Positions 9,201-16,029 of a stretch of 64,000 nt of DNA are shown here, in pieces (the first letter of the stretch is position 1; every line of letters begins with the position of its first letter). Both the position numbers and the translations under genes were made by a program. Origin of the DNA: Herbiconiux sp. A18JL235 (GTDB lineage Bacteria > Actinomycetota > Actinomycetes > Actinomycetales > Microbacteriaceae); assembly GCF_040939305.1 (NCBI RefSeq), contig NZ_CP162511.1:3782001-3846000 (forward strand). The letters are read 5' to 3'. The notes under the pieces were generated by a model, which saw only the letters and a program-made list of their open reading frames with translations, was not told the origin of the DNA and did not search any database.

Positions 9201-9387
9201 CCGCACCCATCGCATCGGCCAGACCCGCCCGGTGAATGTCTACCGCCTGGTGGCGCCGGGCACCATCGAAGAGAAGGTGATGGCCCTCAAGGAGCACAAG
9301 GCGAAGCTCTTCGACGCCGTGCTCGACGACGACGAGCTGTTCTCCCGCGCCCTCACGGCCGACGACATCCGACAACTCCTGTCATGA
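6283..9387 (+). CDS. SNF2-family DNA-dependent ATPase/helicase
   Basis: 1034-residue SWI2/SNF2 ATPase of the bacterial RapA/HepA-like group, expected to translocate on double-stranded DNA and remodel DNA-protein complexes. Roughly 550 N-terminal residues form the SNF2-associated region seen in bacterial members. The RecA-like lobe 1 carries Walker A (GLGKT, Lys595) and a DEAQ box (700-703). Lobe 2 has SQFTGYL (about 892), LKAGGFGLTLTEADYV, DPWWNP and the arginine-finger motif DRTHRIGQ (about 973). No N-terminal SWIM zinc finger is seen, although such a protein is often encoded nearby. ATG 6283 is the first plausible start after the tRNA. It stands alone; the flavin reductase genes converge on it. 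Confidence 0.92.
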   Translation: MPPYASRPDPRAGWRSVVGSLLSTTDAEGGSAETVTPMGLQFELRSLAPRSHDRWRGPTSATATPDDADSDPGGSIDTSEHANGSAAGRTPDPDELADTLATRAPRRLCVRPVVRSASGSYVKANITWGSFTHQVNRLGLDPSHHRWFAQFAALHRAARPETRPPETDWVTLDEFTSPLLWELLTEAARLGIELVTSSRGGAVEVLVEPATISLDARREQPGAADSALVLHPLVAPGLPGDPDGSPARNAGALGDHGVYLYRLGKRPLLALARLAHPLTDEERGLIGRAPLRVPPADTAQFFDEYYPELQRGIAVTSSDASITLPVVPPPLLVLTARFRPNDVLQLDWDWVGHRDPEAEQRTLADLAIELDAVLTRFPPTVDPLTPSLILRGVDAAAFAEKALPLLEARDDVRVDVIGARPAYREIEGHPEVTLTAVETLKRDWFDLGFVVNINGYVVPFGPLFKALAQGKKKLLMVDKSYLSLDHPAFERLRELLDEADALREWETGPRVSRHRFAVIPAFDDLAEQSPEAAAWRAAVAVLAHRDEGAAVPSTPVPAAIHAELRPYQKAGFDWLALLWRHGLGGVLADDMGLGKTLQTLALIAHAREQTGTGAGSTPGPDTDAAPFLVVAPTSVVANWAAEAARFAPGLVVRTVTATEKASKPLAELARGADVVVTSYALFRLDAVAYGRLPWAALVLDEAQFVKNHLSKLHAAARELDVPFTLAITGTPLENDLMELWALFDLVAPGLFPSATRFAEKFQRPIERGISPAALDTLRRRIRPFLLRRTKDQVAPELPEKQEQLLEVELAPAHRHLYDTVLQRERRKLFGLIDDLDRNRFIVFRSLTLLRLLALDASLIDEGHANIPSSKLDALVEHLGEVLAEGHRALVFSQFTGYLGKVADRLTAEGIRFEYLDGSTTGRPEVISRFREGDAPVFLISLKAGGFGLTLTEADYVYLLDPWWNPASENQAIDRTHRIGQTRPVNVYRLVAPGTIEEKVMALKEHKAKLFDAVLDDDELFSRALTADDIRQLLS

Positions 9388-9447
9388 TCCCGTCGGCCGC
9401 GACGGTGGGCGCGCTCAGAGAACGGATGCGCGGCCTGCGCCGATCCC

Positions 9448-9972
9448 TCAGCTCACCTCGCGCAGGTGCCGGTACTGGCCCTTGAAGTAGAGCAGCGGCT
9501 CCTCCTTGTGCCAGGAGGCCGGGCTCATCTCGTTCACGCGGCCGATGACGATGTAGTGGTCGCCCGCCTCGTGCTCGGCCCAGATGTCGCAGTCGAGCCA
9601 CATGAGCGTGTCGGCGATCACGGGGTTGCCGGATGCGGTGGGCGTCCAGTCGATGCCGGCCCACTTGTCGGTGCCCTTGCGCGCGAACTGGTTCGAGACG
9701 GTGTGCTGGTCGTGGGCGAGCACGTTCACCACGAACGTGCCGGTCTCCCGCACGCGCGGGTAGGTGGTGGAGTTCGTCATCACGCTGAACGACACCAGCG
9801 GCGGCTCGGTCGAGACCGAGTAGAACGACTGGCAGGTGAACCCGATCGGGCCCTCCTCGTCGATGCCGCTGATGATGGTGATGCCCGAGGCGTAGTGACC
9901 GAGCGTGTCCCGGAAGACGCGCGGGTCGAAGGCCGGGCCCTGCACGATGTCCTGCTCTGGTGCGATTGTCAT
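9448..9972 (-). CDS. flavin reductase family protein
   Basis: 174-residue flavin reductase-like domain protein (HpaC/DIM6-NTAB type), which binds FMN and transfers NAD(P)H electrons to free flavin. Typical features are LGHYASGITIISG near the N-terminus, FTCQSFYSVSTEPPLVSFSV around the flavin-binding core, and the C-terminal DHYIVIGRV...PLLYFKGQYR. It lies 21 nt downstream of an NADPH-dependent FMN reductase on the same strand, so both are probably co-transcribed. No flavin-dependent monooxygenase partner gene is adjacent in the window. Confidence 0.88.
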   Translation of the reverse strand: MTIAPEQDIVQGPAFDPRVFRDTLGHYASGITIISGIDEEGPIGFTCQSFYSVSTEPPLVSFSVMTNSTTYPRVRETGTFVVNVLAHDQHTVSNQFARKGTDKWAGIDWTPTASGNPVIADTLMWLDCDIWAEHEAGDHYIVIGRVNEMSPASWHKEEPLLYFKGQYRHLREVS

Positions 9973-9993
9973 TGTCTTCAGCTCCTATTGCGG

Positions 9994-10548
9994 TTATGCA
10001 ACCGGTGCGGAGAGGGAAGCAGCAGCGGCACGGGTCGCGCCGGCGACCGTGGCGAGGCGGGCGAGGTTGGCGGCGTACTCCGCGGCGGCCTGCTCGACGA
10101 GTTCGTCGAGGTGGTCCATCTGGCCGGCCACGAAGTAGAAGCCGCGGCCGGGAACGACCGCGCCGAGCTCCACCAGCAGGGGTGCCAGATTGACGGTCGG
10201 GCCCATCGCGTGGGTCAGATCGCCACCCGTGTGCACCGGGATCGCCGTCACACCCGTGAGACCGTTCGCCGGGTACCGGTCGAGGAAGGCCTTCAGGAGG
10301 CCGGTGTAGCTGGCCTTGTAGGTGGGCGAGGCGAACACCGCGAGGTCGCTCTCCGCGACCCGGGCGTTCAGTGCCGCCATCCCCTCCGACGGCCACGCGA
10401 AGATCTCGGCCGTGTGATCGGCCAGATCGATGATCTCGAGGTCGTACGTCCCGGGTGCGAGCAGTTTCTCGACCAGGGTCTCGGCGACCTTGAGGGTGCG
10501 CGACTTCGGCTTGGGGTTGCCGACGACGATCGTTGCTTTCAGTGCCAT
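9994..10548 (-). CDS. NADPH-dependent FMN reductase
   Basis: 184-residue flavodoxin-fold FMN reductase (SsuE/MsuE-like). The N-terminal GNPKPKSRTLKVAE forms the phosphate-binding loop and SPTYKASYTGLLKAFLDR is the conserved flavin-contact region. In known systems such enzymes supply FMNH2 to monooxygenases, for example alkanesulfonate cleavage in sulfur starvation. The downstream flavin reductase domain gene suggests a two-component redox operon. ATG 10548 follows GTGAGAAG at moderate distance and is preceded by a leader region of roughly 100 nt or more. Confidence 0.88.
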   Translation of the reverse strand: MALKATIVVGNPKPKSRTLKVAETLVEKLLAPGTYDLEIIDLADHTAEIFAWPSEGMAALNARVAESDLAVFASPTYKASYTGLLKAFLDRYPANGLTGVTAIPVHTGGDLTHAMGPTVNLAPLLVELGAVVPGRGFYFVAGQMDHLDELVEQAAAEYAANLARLATVAGATRAAAASLSAPVA

Positions 10549-10699
10549 GATGCGTGCTTCTCACTTCATACCGATTGACAGGAAATGAGAGGATGCGGGG
10601 CCTGGGGAGATTCCGACATCTCTCTCACACACCACCGAGATTTTGTGGCCCGGTGGGCCCGCAACGGCTTACGTTGCCCTTCCAGTATCGCCGCCGATG

Positions 10700-10725
10700 G
10701 TTACACGCGTGTTTCGCCGTGTAAC
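10700..10725. promoter_or_regulatory. inverted repeat upstream of FMN reductase operon
   Basis: Perfect 8-bp arms GTTACACG and CGTGTAAC separated by 10 bp, with ACACGCGTGT nested inside. It lies about 150 bp upstream of the FMN reductase start and 60 bp before the ald stop end. A minus-strand GATACT at 10684-10689 could be a -10 box just downstream, making this a candidate operator. The four T residues at 10726-10729 allow a terminator reading on the plus strand, but no plus-strand gene ends here. The rest of 10549-10766 contains only short G/C-rich inverted repeats (for example around 10646) and no gene. Confidence 0.4.
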
Positions 10726-10766
10726 TTTTCGACGATTCCGCACCGTCGCGCCTCGCGGCCGCCCCG

Positions 10767-11891
10767 TCAGCCGTGCAGCGCGGGCACCAGCTCCCCGAGC
10801 GGCGTGAAGCCGAAGCGCGGGAAAGCCTCGGCGGTGCCGGCGTGCGTGAGCCGCCCGTCGACCGTCGACACCGCGGGCGCCAGCGCCGGGGTCGACTCGA
10901 CGGCGGCGCGCCAGCCCAGGTCGGCGAGCCGCACCACGTAGGGCAGAGTCGCGTTCGTGAGGGCGGCGGTGGACGTCGCCGAGACCGCGCCGGGCATGTT
11001 GGCGACGCAGTAGAAGATGGAGTTCTCGACCAGGTAGGTGGGGTCGTCGTGGGTGGTGGGCCGCGAGTCTTCGAAGCATCCGCCCTGGTCGATGGCGATG
11101 TCGACGAGCACCGAGCCCGGCTTCATGCGCGACACCAGCTCGTGCGACACGAGCTTCGGGGCCTTGGCGCCCGGCACCAGCACCGCGCCGATCACGAGGT
11201 CGGCCTCGAGCACCGAGCGCTCGACCTCGAAGGCGTTCGAGACGACGGTCTTCACGCGGCCCGCGTAGACCTCGTCGAGGTGCCGCAGCCGCGGAATGCT
11301 GAGGTCGAGCACCGTCACGTCGGCGCCCGCCGCGACGGCCTGCTGCACGGCGTTCTCGCCCGCCATGCCGCCGCCGATCACCACGACCTTCGCCGGGCGC
11401 ACTCCGGGCACACCGCCGAGCAGCACCCCGCGGCCGCCCTGCGACCCCATGAGGTGGTAGCTGCCCACCATCACGCTGAGCCGGCCGGCGACCTCGCTCA
11501 TCGGGGCGAGCAGCGGGAGGCTGCCATCGGCGAGCTGCACGGTCTCGTACGCGATGGCGGTCGCCTTCGACTCGAGCAGGGCCTCGACCAAGGGCTCGGC
11601 GGCAGCGAGGTGGAGGTAGGTGAAGATGAGCTGCCCCTCGCGCAGCCTGCCGTATTCGGGGGCGATGGGCTCCTTCACCTTCACGATCATCTCGGCACCC
11701 CAGACGGTGTCGAGGTCGACGACGGATGCTCCTGCCGCCTGGTACTCGTCGTCGCCGATCGCCGCACCCACGCCGGCACCGCGTTCGACGAGCACGGTGT
11801 GGCCGTGCCTGACGAGCTCGAACACCCCGGAGGGGGTCATGGCCACACGGAACTCGTTGTTCTTGGTCTCTTTCGGCACTCCGATGATCAT
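10767..11891 (-). CDS. ald: alanine dehydrogenase
   Basis: 374-residue NAD+-dependent L-alanine dehydrogenase, interconverting alanine with pyruvate and ammonia. The N-terminal [23 protein letters not shown], catalytic-core [28 protein letters not shown], Rossmann motif [17 protein letters not shown] and [11 protein letters not shown] are all diagnostic, and length matches the family. ATG 11891 is preceded by GAGGAGA at 7 nt; the longer frame to 12278 enters the divergent regulator. The divergent Lrp/AsnC gene and the palindrome between them indicate AldR-type control by alanine, as known in mycobacteria (inference from synteny). Confidence 0.95.
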   Translation of the reverse strand: MIIGVPKETKNNEFRVAMTPSGVFELVRHGHTVLVERGAGVGAAIGDDEYQAAGASVVDLDTVWGAEMIVKVKEPIAPEYGRLREGQLIFTYLHLAAAEPLVEALLESKATAIAYETVQLADGSLPLLAPMSEVAGRLSVMVGSYHLMGSQGGRGVLLGGVPGVRPAKVVVIGGGMAGENAVQQAVAAGADVTVLDLSIPRLRHLDEVYAGRVKTVVSNAFEVERSVLEADLVIGAVLVPGAKAPKLVSHELVSRMKPGSVLVDIAIDQGGCFEDSRPTTHDDPTYLVENSIFYCVANMPGAVSATSTAALTNATLPYVVRLADLGWRAAVESTPALAPAVSTVDGRLTHAGTAEAFPRFGFTPLGELVPALHG

Positions 11892-11938
11892 CGGGGGTCT
11901 CCTCGTGGTGGGTGGGCGCCTTCGCTGTTTCTGGGGGA

Positions 11939-11968
11939 AATTATCGGGATGATTCCGACCGGTGTCAC
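11939..11968 (-). promoter_or_regulatory. putative ald promoter
   Basis: On the minus strand GTGACA (11968-11963) and GATAAT (11944-11939) are separated by 18 bp, about 50 nt upstream of the ald start. The palindrome at 11974-11988 sits directly upstream of the -35, a usual place for an Lrp-type activator. Confidence 0.5.
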
Positions 11969-11973
11969 GCATC

Positions 11974-11988
11974 CCGAATATAATTCGG
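11974..11988. promoter_or_regulatory. palindromic Lrp/AldR-type operator candidate
   Basis: CCGAAT-ATA-ATTCGG is a perfect inverted repeat with AT-rich centre, as in Lrp/AsnC sites. It contains TATAAT (11979-11984), which may serve as the -10 for the plus-strand regulator gene, so binding would also autoregulate that gene. Confidence 0.5.
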
Positions 11989-12030
11989 TGATGCCGCACT
12001 GGTGGCCTCTCGATTCGGCAAGGAGTCACC

Positions 12031-12534
12031 GTGGTCGCCATCGACGAAATCGACGAGCGCATCGTCTGGGAGCTCTGCCGCGAGGCCCGGCTGCCGAACA
12101 AGGAACTAGCCGAGCGGGTGGGCATCGCGCCGTCGACCTGCCTGGTGCGGGTGCGGGCGCTGGTGCAGAACGGGGTGCTGCGGTCGTTCCACGCGCAGCC
12201 CGACTGGGCATCGCTCGGGCTGCCGATCGAGGCCATCGTCGCCGTGCGGCTCAAGGCGCAGGCCCGGGCGCAGATCAAGACCTACGCGCAGCGTGTCGTG
12301 ACACTGCCGAACGTGCTCAACGTGTTCTTCCTGGGCGGCGCCGACGACTTCCTCATCCACGTGGCGTGCACCTCCACCGGGCAGCTGCGCGACTTCGTGG
12401 CCACCGAGCTCAGCATGGACAGCTCGGTGGCCTCCACGCAGACGAACATCATCTTCGACCACCTCATCGGCGTGCAGAACATGGCGTCTGGGGCGTCGTG
12501 GGCCGATGTGCGGGAGGCGGTGTCGGCGCACTGA
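12031..12534 (+). CDS. Lrp/AsnC-family regulator (AldR-like)
   Basis: 167-residue feast/famine regulator. Residues about 5-60 form the N-terminal helix-turn-helix (IDERIVWELCREARLPNKELAERVGIAPSTCLVRVRAL). The C-terminal RAM effector domain includes NVLNVFFLGGADDFLIHVACTS. GTG 12031 has AAGGAG about 7 nt upstream. It is divergent from ald across 139 bp, so its most likely target is alanine dehydrogenase and itself; the effector may be alanine. The regulator class is clear, the target is inferred from position. Confidence 0.9.
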   Translation: MVAIDEIDERIVWELCREARLPNKELAERVGIAPSTCLVRVRALVQNGVLRSFHAQPDWASLGLPIEAIVAVRLKAQARAQIKTYAQRVVTLPNVLNVFFLGGADDFLIHVACTSTGQLRDFVATELSMDSSVASTQTNIIFDHLIGVQNMASGASWADVREAVSAH

Positions 12535-12569
12535 CCGCGCGCGGGGCGGTGCGCACAGCCTCTCGCATT

Positions 12570-12584
12570 GTCTGACGATCAGAC
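12570..12584. promoter_or_regulatory. palindrome upstream of SDR gene
   Basis: GTCTGA-CGA-TCAGAC is a perfect inverted repeat 52 bp before the SDR start codon. Position and symmetry fit an operator, but no dedicated regulator gene is adjacent on this side; the Lrp-like gene ends 36 bp upstream. Confidence 0.4.
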
Positions 12585-12635
12585 GGTACCGTGGTGGTGG
12601 GCGCGCGACGGCGCACGCCCGGGCGGGAGTGGGTC

Positions 12636-13400
12636 ATGGCCGAAAACTCGGGAACGGATGCGTCGGCTCCGGTCGCGATCGTCACGGGAGCAGCATCCGG
12701 GGTCGGCTTCGAGACCGTGGGGAGGTTCCGCGCGCGGGGCACGCGGGTCGTCGCGGTCGATGCCGATGCCGACGCCGTCGCCCTCTTCGCCGACGATGCC
12801 GGCGTCGACGTGGTGGTGGGCGACGTCGCCGAGCCGACGACGGCGGAGCGGGCGGTCGCCGCCGCACTCGACGGTTTCGGGCGGATCGACGTGCTGGTCA
12901 ACAACGCGGCGCGCTTCCTGCTCAGGCCGATCGTCGAGACCTCGCTCGACGACTGGGACTCGCTGATGGCCACCAACGCCCGCGGCGTCTTCCTGTTCTC
13001 GCGCGCCGTACTGCCCGCGATGACGGCGCAGGGCGGCGGGTCGATCGTGAACGTCTCCTCGATCTCGGGACTCGTCGGCCTCTCGAACCAGGTCGCCTAC
13101 GGTGCGACGAAGGGAGCGATCGTCGCGTTCAGCAAGGCCCTCGCCATCGAGGTCGCGGCATCGGGTGTGCGGGTGAACGTCGTGGCACCCGGCACCGTCG
13201 ACACCCCGTTCGTGCGGGTGCCGGTGCAGGCCCTTCCCGATCCCGAGGCGACGATGCGGGAGATCGCGGCGACGCATCCGCTGCAGCGCATCGCGCACCC
13301 CGCCGAGGTCGCCGACGCCATCGCCTACCTCGCCTCCCCCGAAGCCTCCTTCGTCACGGGCGTGGTGCTCCCCGTCGACGGCGGCTACACGGCGCAGTAG
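12636..13400 (+). CDS. SDR-family NAD(P)-dependent oxidoreductase
   Basis: 254-residue classical short-chain dehydrogenase/reductase. Visible motifs are the cofactor loop TGAASGVG, NNAA after strand 4, the catalytic Ser in NVSSISG, and YGATKGA in place of YxxxK with Tyr and Lys correctly spaced; PGTVDTP follows. The Asp after strand 2 (AVDAD) suggests NAD(H) preference. ATG 12636 is chosen because GGGAG lies 8 nt upstream; an in-frame ATG at 12591 lacks a ribosome-binding site. Substrate unknown. Confidence 0.9.
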   Translation: MAENSGTDASAPVAIVTGAASGVGFETVGRFRARGTRVVAVDADADAVALFADDAGVDVVVGDVAEPTTAERAVAAALDGFGRIDVLVNNAARFLLRPIVETSLDDWDSLMATNARGVFLFSRAVLPAMTAQGGGSIVNVSSISGLVGLSNQVAYGATKGAIVAFSKALAIEVAASGVRVNVVAPGTVDTPFVRVPVQALPDPEATMREIAATHPLQRIAHPAEVADAIAYLASPEASFVTGVVLPVDGGYTAQ

Positions 13401-13448
13401 GCCCGCCGGGCGGCGCGCTGCCGCCGGATGCGCCGGTGCCGGCACCGG

Positions 13449-14006
13449 TCAGCGTGGGGCGAAGGCGCTGTGGAACAGCCCCCAAGCGCGGCGGGCCGTC
13501 TCGGGCCGTCGTTCCTCGGGCACCCGGGCGAGCGCCGACGCGAGCATCGACACGGCGAGCGCCACGTCGTCGACGGTGACGTCGGAACGGATGCGCCCCT
13601 CCGACTTCTCGCGCTGCACGACCGTGGCGATCACCGACTGCAGCCGATCGCCGAGGGGCACGACCCTCGGGTCGCCGATGTCGGCGGTGATCAGCTCGAT
13701 CAGCGCCTTCGACACCAGTGCCTGGGCGATGACGAGGTCGAGCAGATCGTCGAGGCTCGACCCCGGGCGCTCGGCGAGCACCTCCAGCTCGCCGATGTTC
13801 TCGTCGAACACCGCCACGGCGAGCGCGACGCGGTCGGGGAAGTGGCGGTACAGACTCCCCTGCCCCACGCCCGCGCGCTTCGCCACCGCGTTCAGCGGGG
13901 CGGCGTAGCCCTCGGCGCCGAACACCTCGCGGGCGGCGGCGATGAGCGCGCGGCGATTGCCGGCCGCCGCGCTCGGGCCGCGATTGGCTTTCGGAACGTC
14001 GGACAC
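13449..14006 (-). CDS. TetR-family transcriptional repressor
   Basis: 185-residue TetR-type regulator. The N-terminal helix-turn-helix reads NRRALIAAAREVFGAEGYAAPLNAVAKRAGVGQGSLYRHFPDRVAL; the C-terminal ligand domain is variable. GTG 14006 is preferred over ATG 14030 because a TAGGCT box ends 7 nt before it. A 30-bp inverted repeat (14017-14046) overlaps this -10 box and lies between this gene and the divergent SDR, so autoregulation and control of the SDR gene are very likely. Confidence 0.9.
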   Translation of the reverse strand: MSDVPKANRGPSAAAGNRRALIAAAREVFGAEGYAAPLNAVAKRAGVGQGSLYRHFPDRVALAVAVFDENIGELEVLAERPGSSLDDLLDLVIAQALVSKALIELITADIGDPRVVPLGDRLQSVIATVVQREKSEGRIRSDVTVDDVALAVSMLASALARVPEERRPETARRAWGLFHSAFAPR

Positions 14007-14016
14007 GCACGGTAGC

Positions 14017-14046
14017 CTACAAGCGGACACTGTTGTCCGGTTGTAG
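14017..14046. promoter_or_regulatory. TetR operator between tetR-type gene and SDR
   Basis: Thirteen-base arms CTACAAGCGGACA and TGTCCGGTTGTAG match at 12 of 13 positions around a 4-bp centre. The left arm overlaps the minus-strand TAGGCT (14014-14019) of the repressor gene. This is a textbook arrangement for a TetR repressor dimer pair. Confidence 0.7.
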
Positions 14047-14123
14047 TCCGTCGGTGGCCGACACCGATCACCCGACCCCGACCGCTCCGCCCCGACACCC
14101 GACCCCGATCAGGAGAACACTCC

Positions 14124-15227
14124 ATGGCCTCGCCCACCCCCCTCAGCGCAGACTCTTCCATCGCCACCTGGCTCGACGACCCCATCGGCGGCCCCGTGCT
14201 CCGCGGCCTGCTCGCCCAGTCGGGGCAGAGCGCGGAGGTCTTCCGCCCGGTGCGCCGCCTCGCCCTCAAGCGGCTCGTCAAGCTGAGCAAGGGGCAGTTC
14301 ACCCAAGAGATCATCGACGGGATGCTCGTCCAGGTCGCCACGGGGGGTGCCGTCGCGCAGTCCGCCTCGGCCGGCGCATCCGGCCCCGACTCCTCCGCCG
14401 ACCCGGCGGCACCGGCCGCTGCCCCCGCCGCCCCCGCACCGGCACCTGCCGCGGTCGAGCCCGTCGACTGGGTGGAGCGCCTCGACCGCGGCCGGTTCGA
14501 GGGCAAGACCGTCATCGTGACGGGAGCCGGGTCGGGGATCGGGCGCGCCACCGCCTCCCGCGTCGCCCGCGAGGGCGGCAGGGTGATCGCCGTCGACATC
14601 GCCCAGGGCAGACTCGACGAGCTCGCCGCCGAGTTGCCCGAAGCGGGCATCGTCGCGGTGGCCGCCGACATCACCGACGACGCGGGCATCGCCGCCATCG
14701 TCGACGCTGCCGGGCCGCGCATCGACGGCCTGGCGAACGTCGCCGGCATCATGGACGACATGACCCCGGTGGGCGAGGTGTCCGACGCCGTGTGGCGGCG
14801 CGTGTTCGCCATCAACGTCGAGGGCACCATGAAGCTCATGCGCGCCGTGGTGCCCACCATGCTCGCGCAGGGTGCCGGTTCGATCGTCAACACCGCGTCC
14901 GAGGCCGCCCTCCGCGGTTCGGCCGCCGGCGCCGCCTACACGGCCTCGAAGCACGCGGTCGCGGGCCTCACGAAGTCGTCAGCGTTCATGTACGGCCCGA
15001 GCGGCATCAGGGTGAACGCGGTGGCGCCCGGCCCCACCATCACGAACATCGAAGCCACCTTCGGTTCGCCGCTCGGCGCGGAGCGCGTGCGCCAGGCGAT
15101 GGCAGTGCTCCCCGACGCGGTCGAGGCCGATGCGCTCGCCGCCTCCATCACCTTCCTGCTGAGCGACGACGGCGTCAACATCAACGGCGTCGTTCTCCCT
15201 TCCGACGGCGGTTGGTCGGCCGCCTAG
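14124..15227 (+). CDS. SDR oxidoreductase with extra N-terminal helical domain
   Basis: 367-residue protein with three parts. Residues 1-70 are a small helical segment (TWLDDPIGGPVLRGLLAQ ... KRLVKLSKGQFTQEIIDGML). Residues about 75-112 are an Ala/Pro-rich linker. Residues 115-367 are a classical SDR: TGAGSGIG cofactor loop, NVAG, catalytic NTASE and YTASK, and PGPTITN. The SDR part is complete and should be active on an unknown alcohol or ketone. The N-terminal segment resembles the extreme C-terminus of actinobacterial GH3 beta-glucosidases, an impression from memory. GGAGAA lies about 8 nt before the ATG. Likely repressed by the divergent TetR protein. Confidence 0.88.
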   Translation: MASPTPLSADSSIATWLDDPIGGPVLRGLLAQSGQSAEVFRPVRRLALKRLVKLSKGQFTQEIIDGMLVQVATGGAVAQSASAGASGPDSSADPAAPAAAPAAPAPAPAAVEPVDWVERLDRGRFEGKTVIVTGAGSGIGRATASRVAREGGRVIAVDIAQGRLDELAAELPEAGIVAVAADITDDAGIAAIVDAAGPRIDGLANVAGIMDDMTPVGEVSDAVWRRVFAINVEGTMKLMRAVVPTMLAQGAGSIVNTASEAALRGSAAGAAYTASKHAVAGLTKSSAFMYGPSGIRVNAVAPGPTITNIEATFGSPLGAERVRQAMAVLPDAVEADALAASITFLLSDDGVNINGVVLPSDGGWSAA

Positions 15228-15252
15228 CGGCGGGGCATCTTCACGCCGCGCG

Positions 15253-16029
15253 TCACGTCCTCTCTCGGAACACGAGCTCCCTGATGAGGGCGACGAACTC
15301 CTCCCGCTCTACGTGGGCCCCGGCGATGGCGGGGTTCGCCGAGGCGCCGTCCGCCAGGGCGTGGAGAATTGTCGCGCAATCGCGGCGCGCACCGATGATG
15401 TCGGATGCGTCGAGTCGCCAGCCTCCGATGGCTTCTGCGCCGTACCGATAGGCGATGGAGAGGAGGTTGTAGAGGTCGGTGTAGTCCTTCGGCGCGCTGC
15501 GTGAGGTCGTGGCGAAGGCCTTCAGGAGGACCGCCACCTCAAGCCTCGGTACCCGCACGGAGGTGCGCTCATGATGACCGTCGAGGAAGGTGATGCCGAG
15601 GTCGACCACGACGGGAGCGCTGCTCAGTGCGAGTCCGAGTCCTGGCGTGAGGTCGATGCCCCTCCCGCCGCTCACGGCACTGCGGAAACTCCCGTCCGGC
15701 GACGGCGCGAGAACGTCGATCTGCGCTTCGCCGAGCTCGTAGTGGTTGCCCGAGGTGGCGACGTAGTCCGCGTTGCGGAGTCGGTCGTGAAGGATCGACG
15801 AGCTGGCGATCTGAGTGGAGATGCCGAGGTCGGCGTCGGCCGTCCTGCGGTCGACGCGCGGAGCATCCGGGTAGACGAGGGTGAGGATGCCCACCATCTG
15901 ACCGCCGACGATCCTCGCCTCGGGCAGATCTGCACTGAGACGGCAGGCATCGATCAACGCCCGGAAGGCGTTGTCGTCGGCCGCAGACGTCGCGACGGTC
16001 TCGACGGCGCGCCCGGGCCCGCCTACCAT
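15253..16029 (-). CDS. AbiEii-like nucleotidyltransferase, putative toxin
   Basis: 258-residue protein of the nucleotidyltransferase superfamily resembling AbiEii-type toxins. The N-terminal GGQMVGIL followed by RRTADADLGIS is the GG...D-x-D active-site pattern. The C-terminal half has LEVAVLLKAFA and the KDYTDLYNLL segment typical of the group. The ATG overlaps the stop of the upstream gene by 7 nt (ATGGTAG), so the pair is translationally coupled. In type IV AbiE systems the transferase inactivates tRNA or another target and the partner represses it; here toxicity is inferred from pairing and motifs only. Confidence 0.7.
   Translation of the reverse strand: MVGGPGRAVETVATSAADDNAFRALIDACRLSADLPEARIVGGQMVGILTLVYPDAPRVDRRTADADLGISTQIASSSILHDRLRNADYVATSGNHYELGEAQIDVLAPSPDGSFRSAVSGGRGIDLTPGLGLALSSAPVVVDLGITFLDGHHERTSVRVPRLEVAVLLKAFATTSRSAPKDYTDLYNLLSIAYRYGAEAIGGWRLDASDIIGARRDCATILHALADGASANPAIAGAHVEREEFVALIRELVFRERT

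Noticed and set aside
10549..10690. FMN or SAM riboswitch ahead of FMN reductase
   Set aside because: I could not find the conserved junction sequences of a known riboswitch; only simple short inverted repeats are present.
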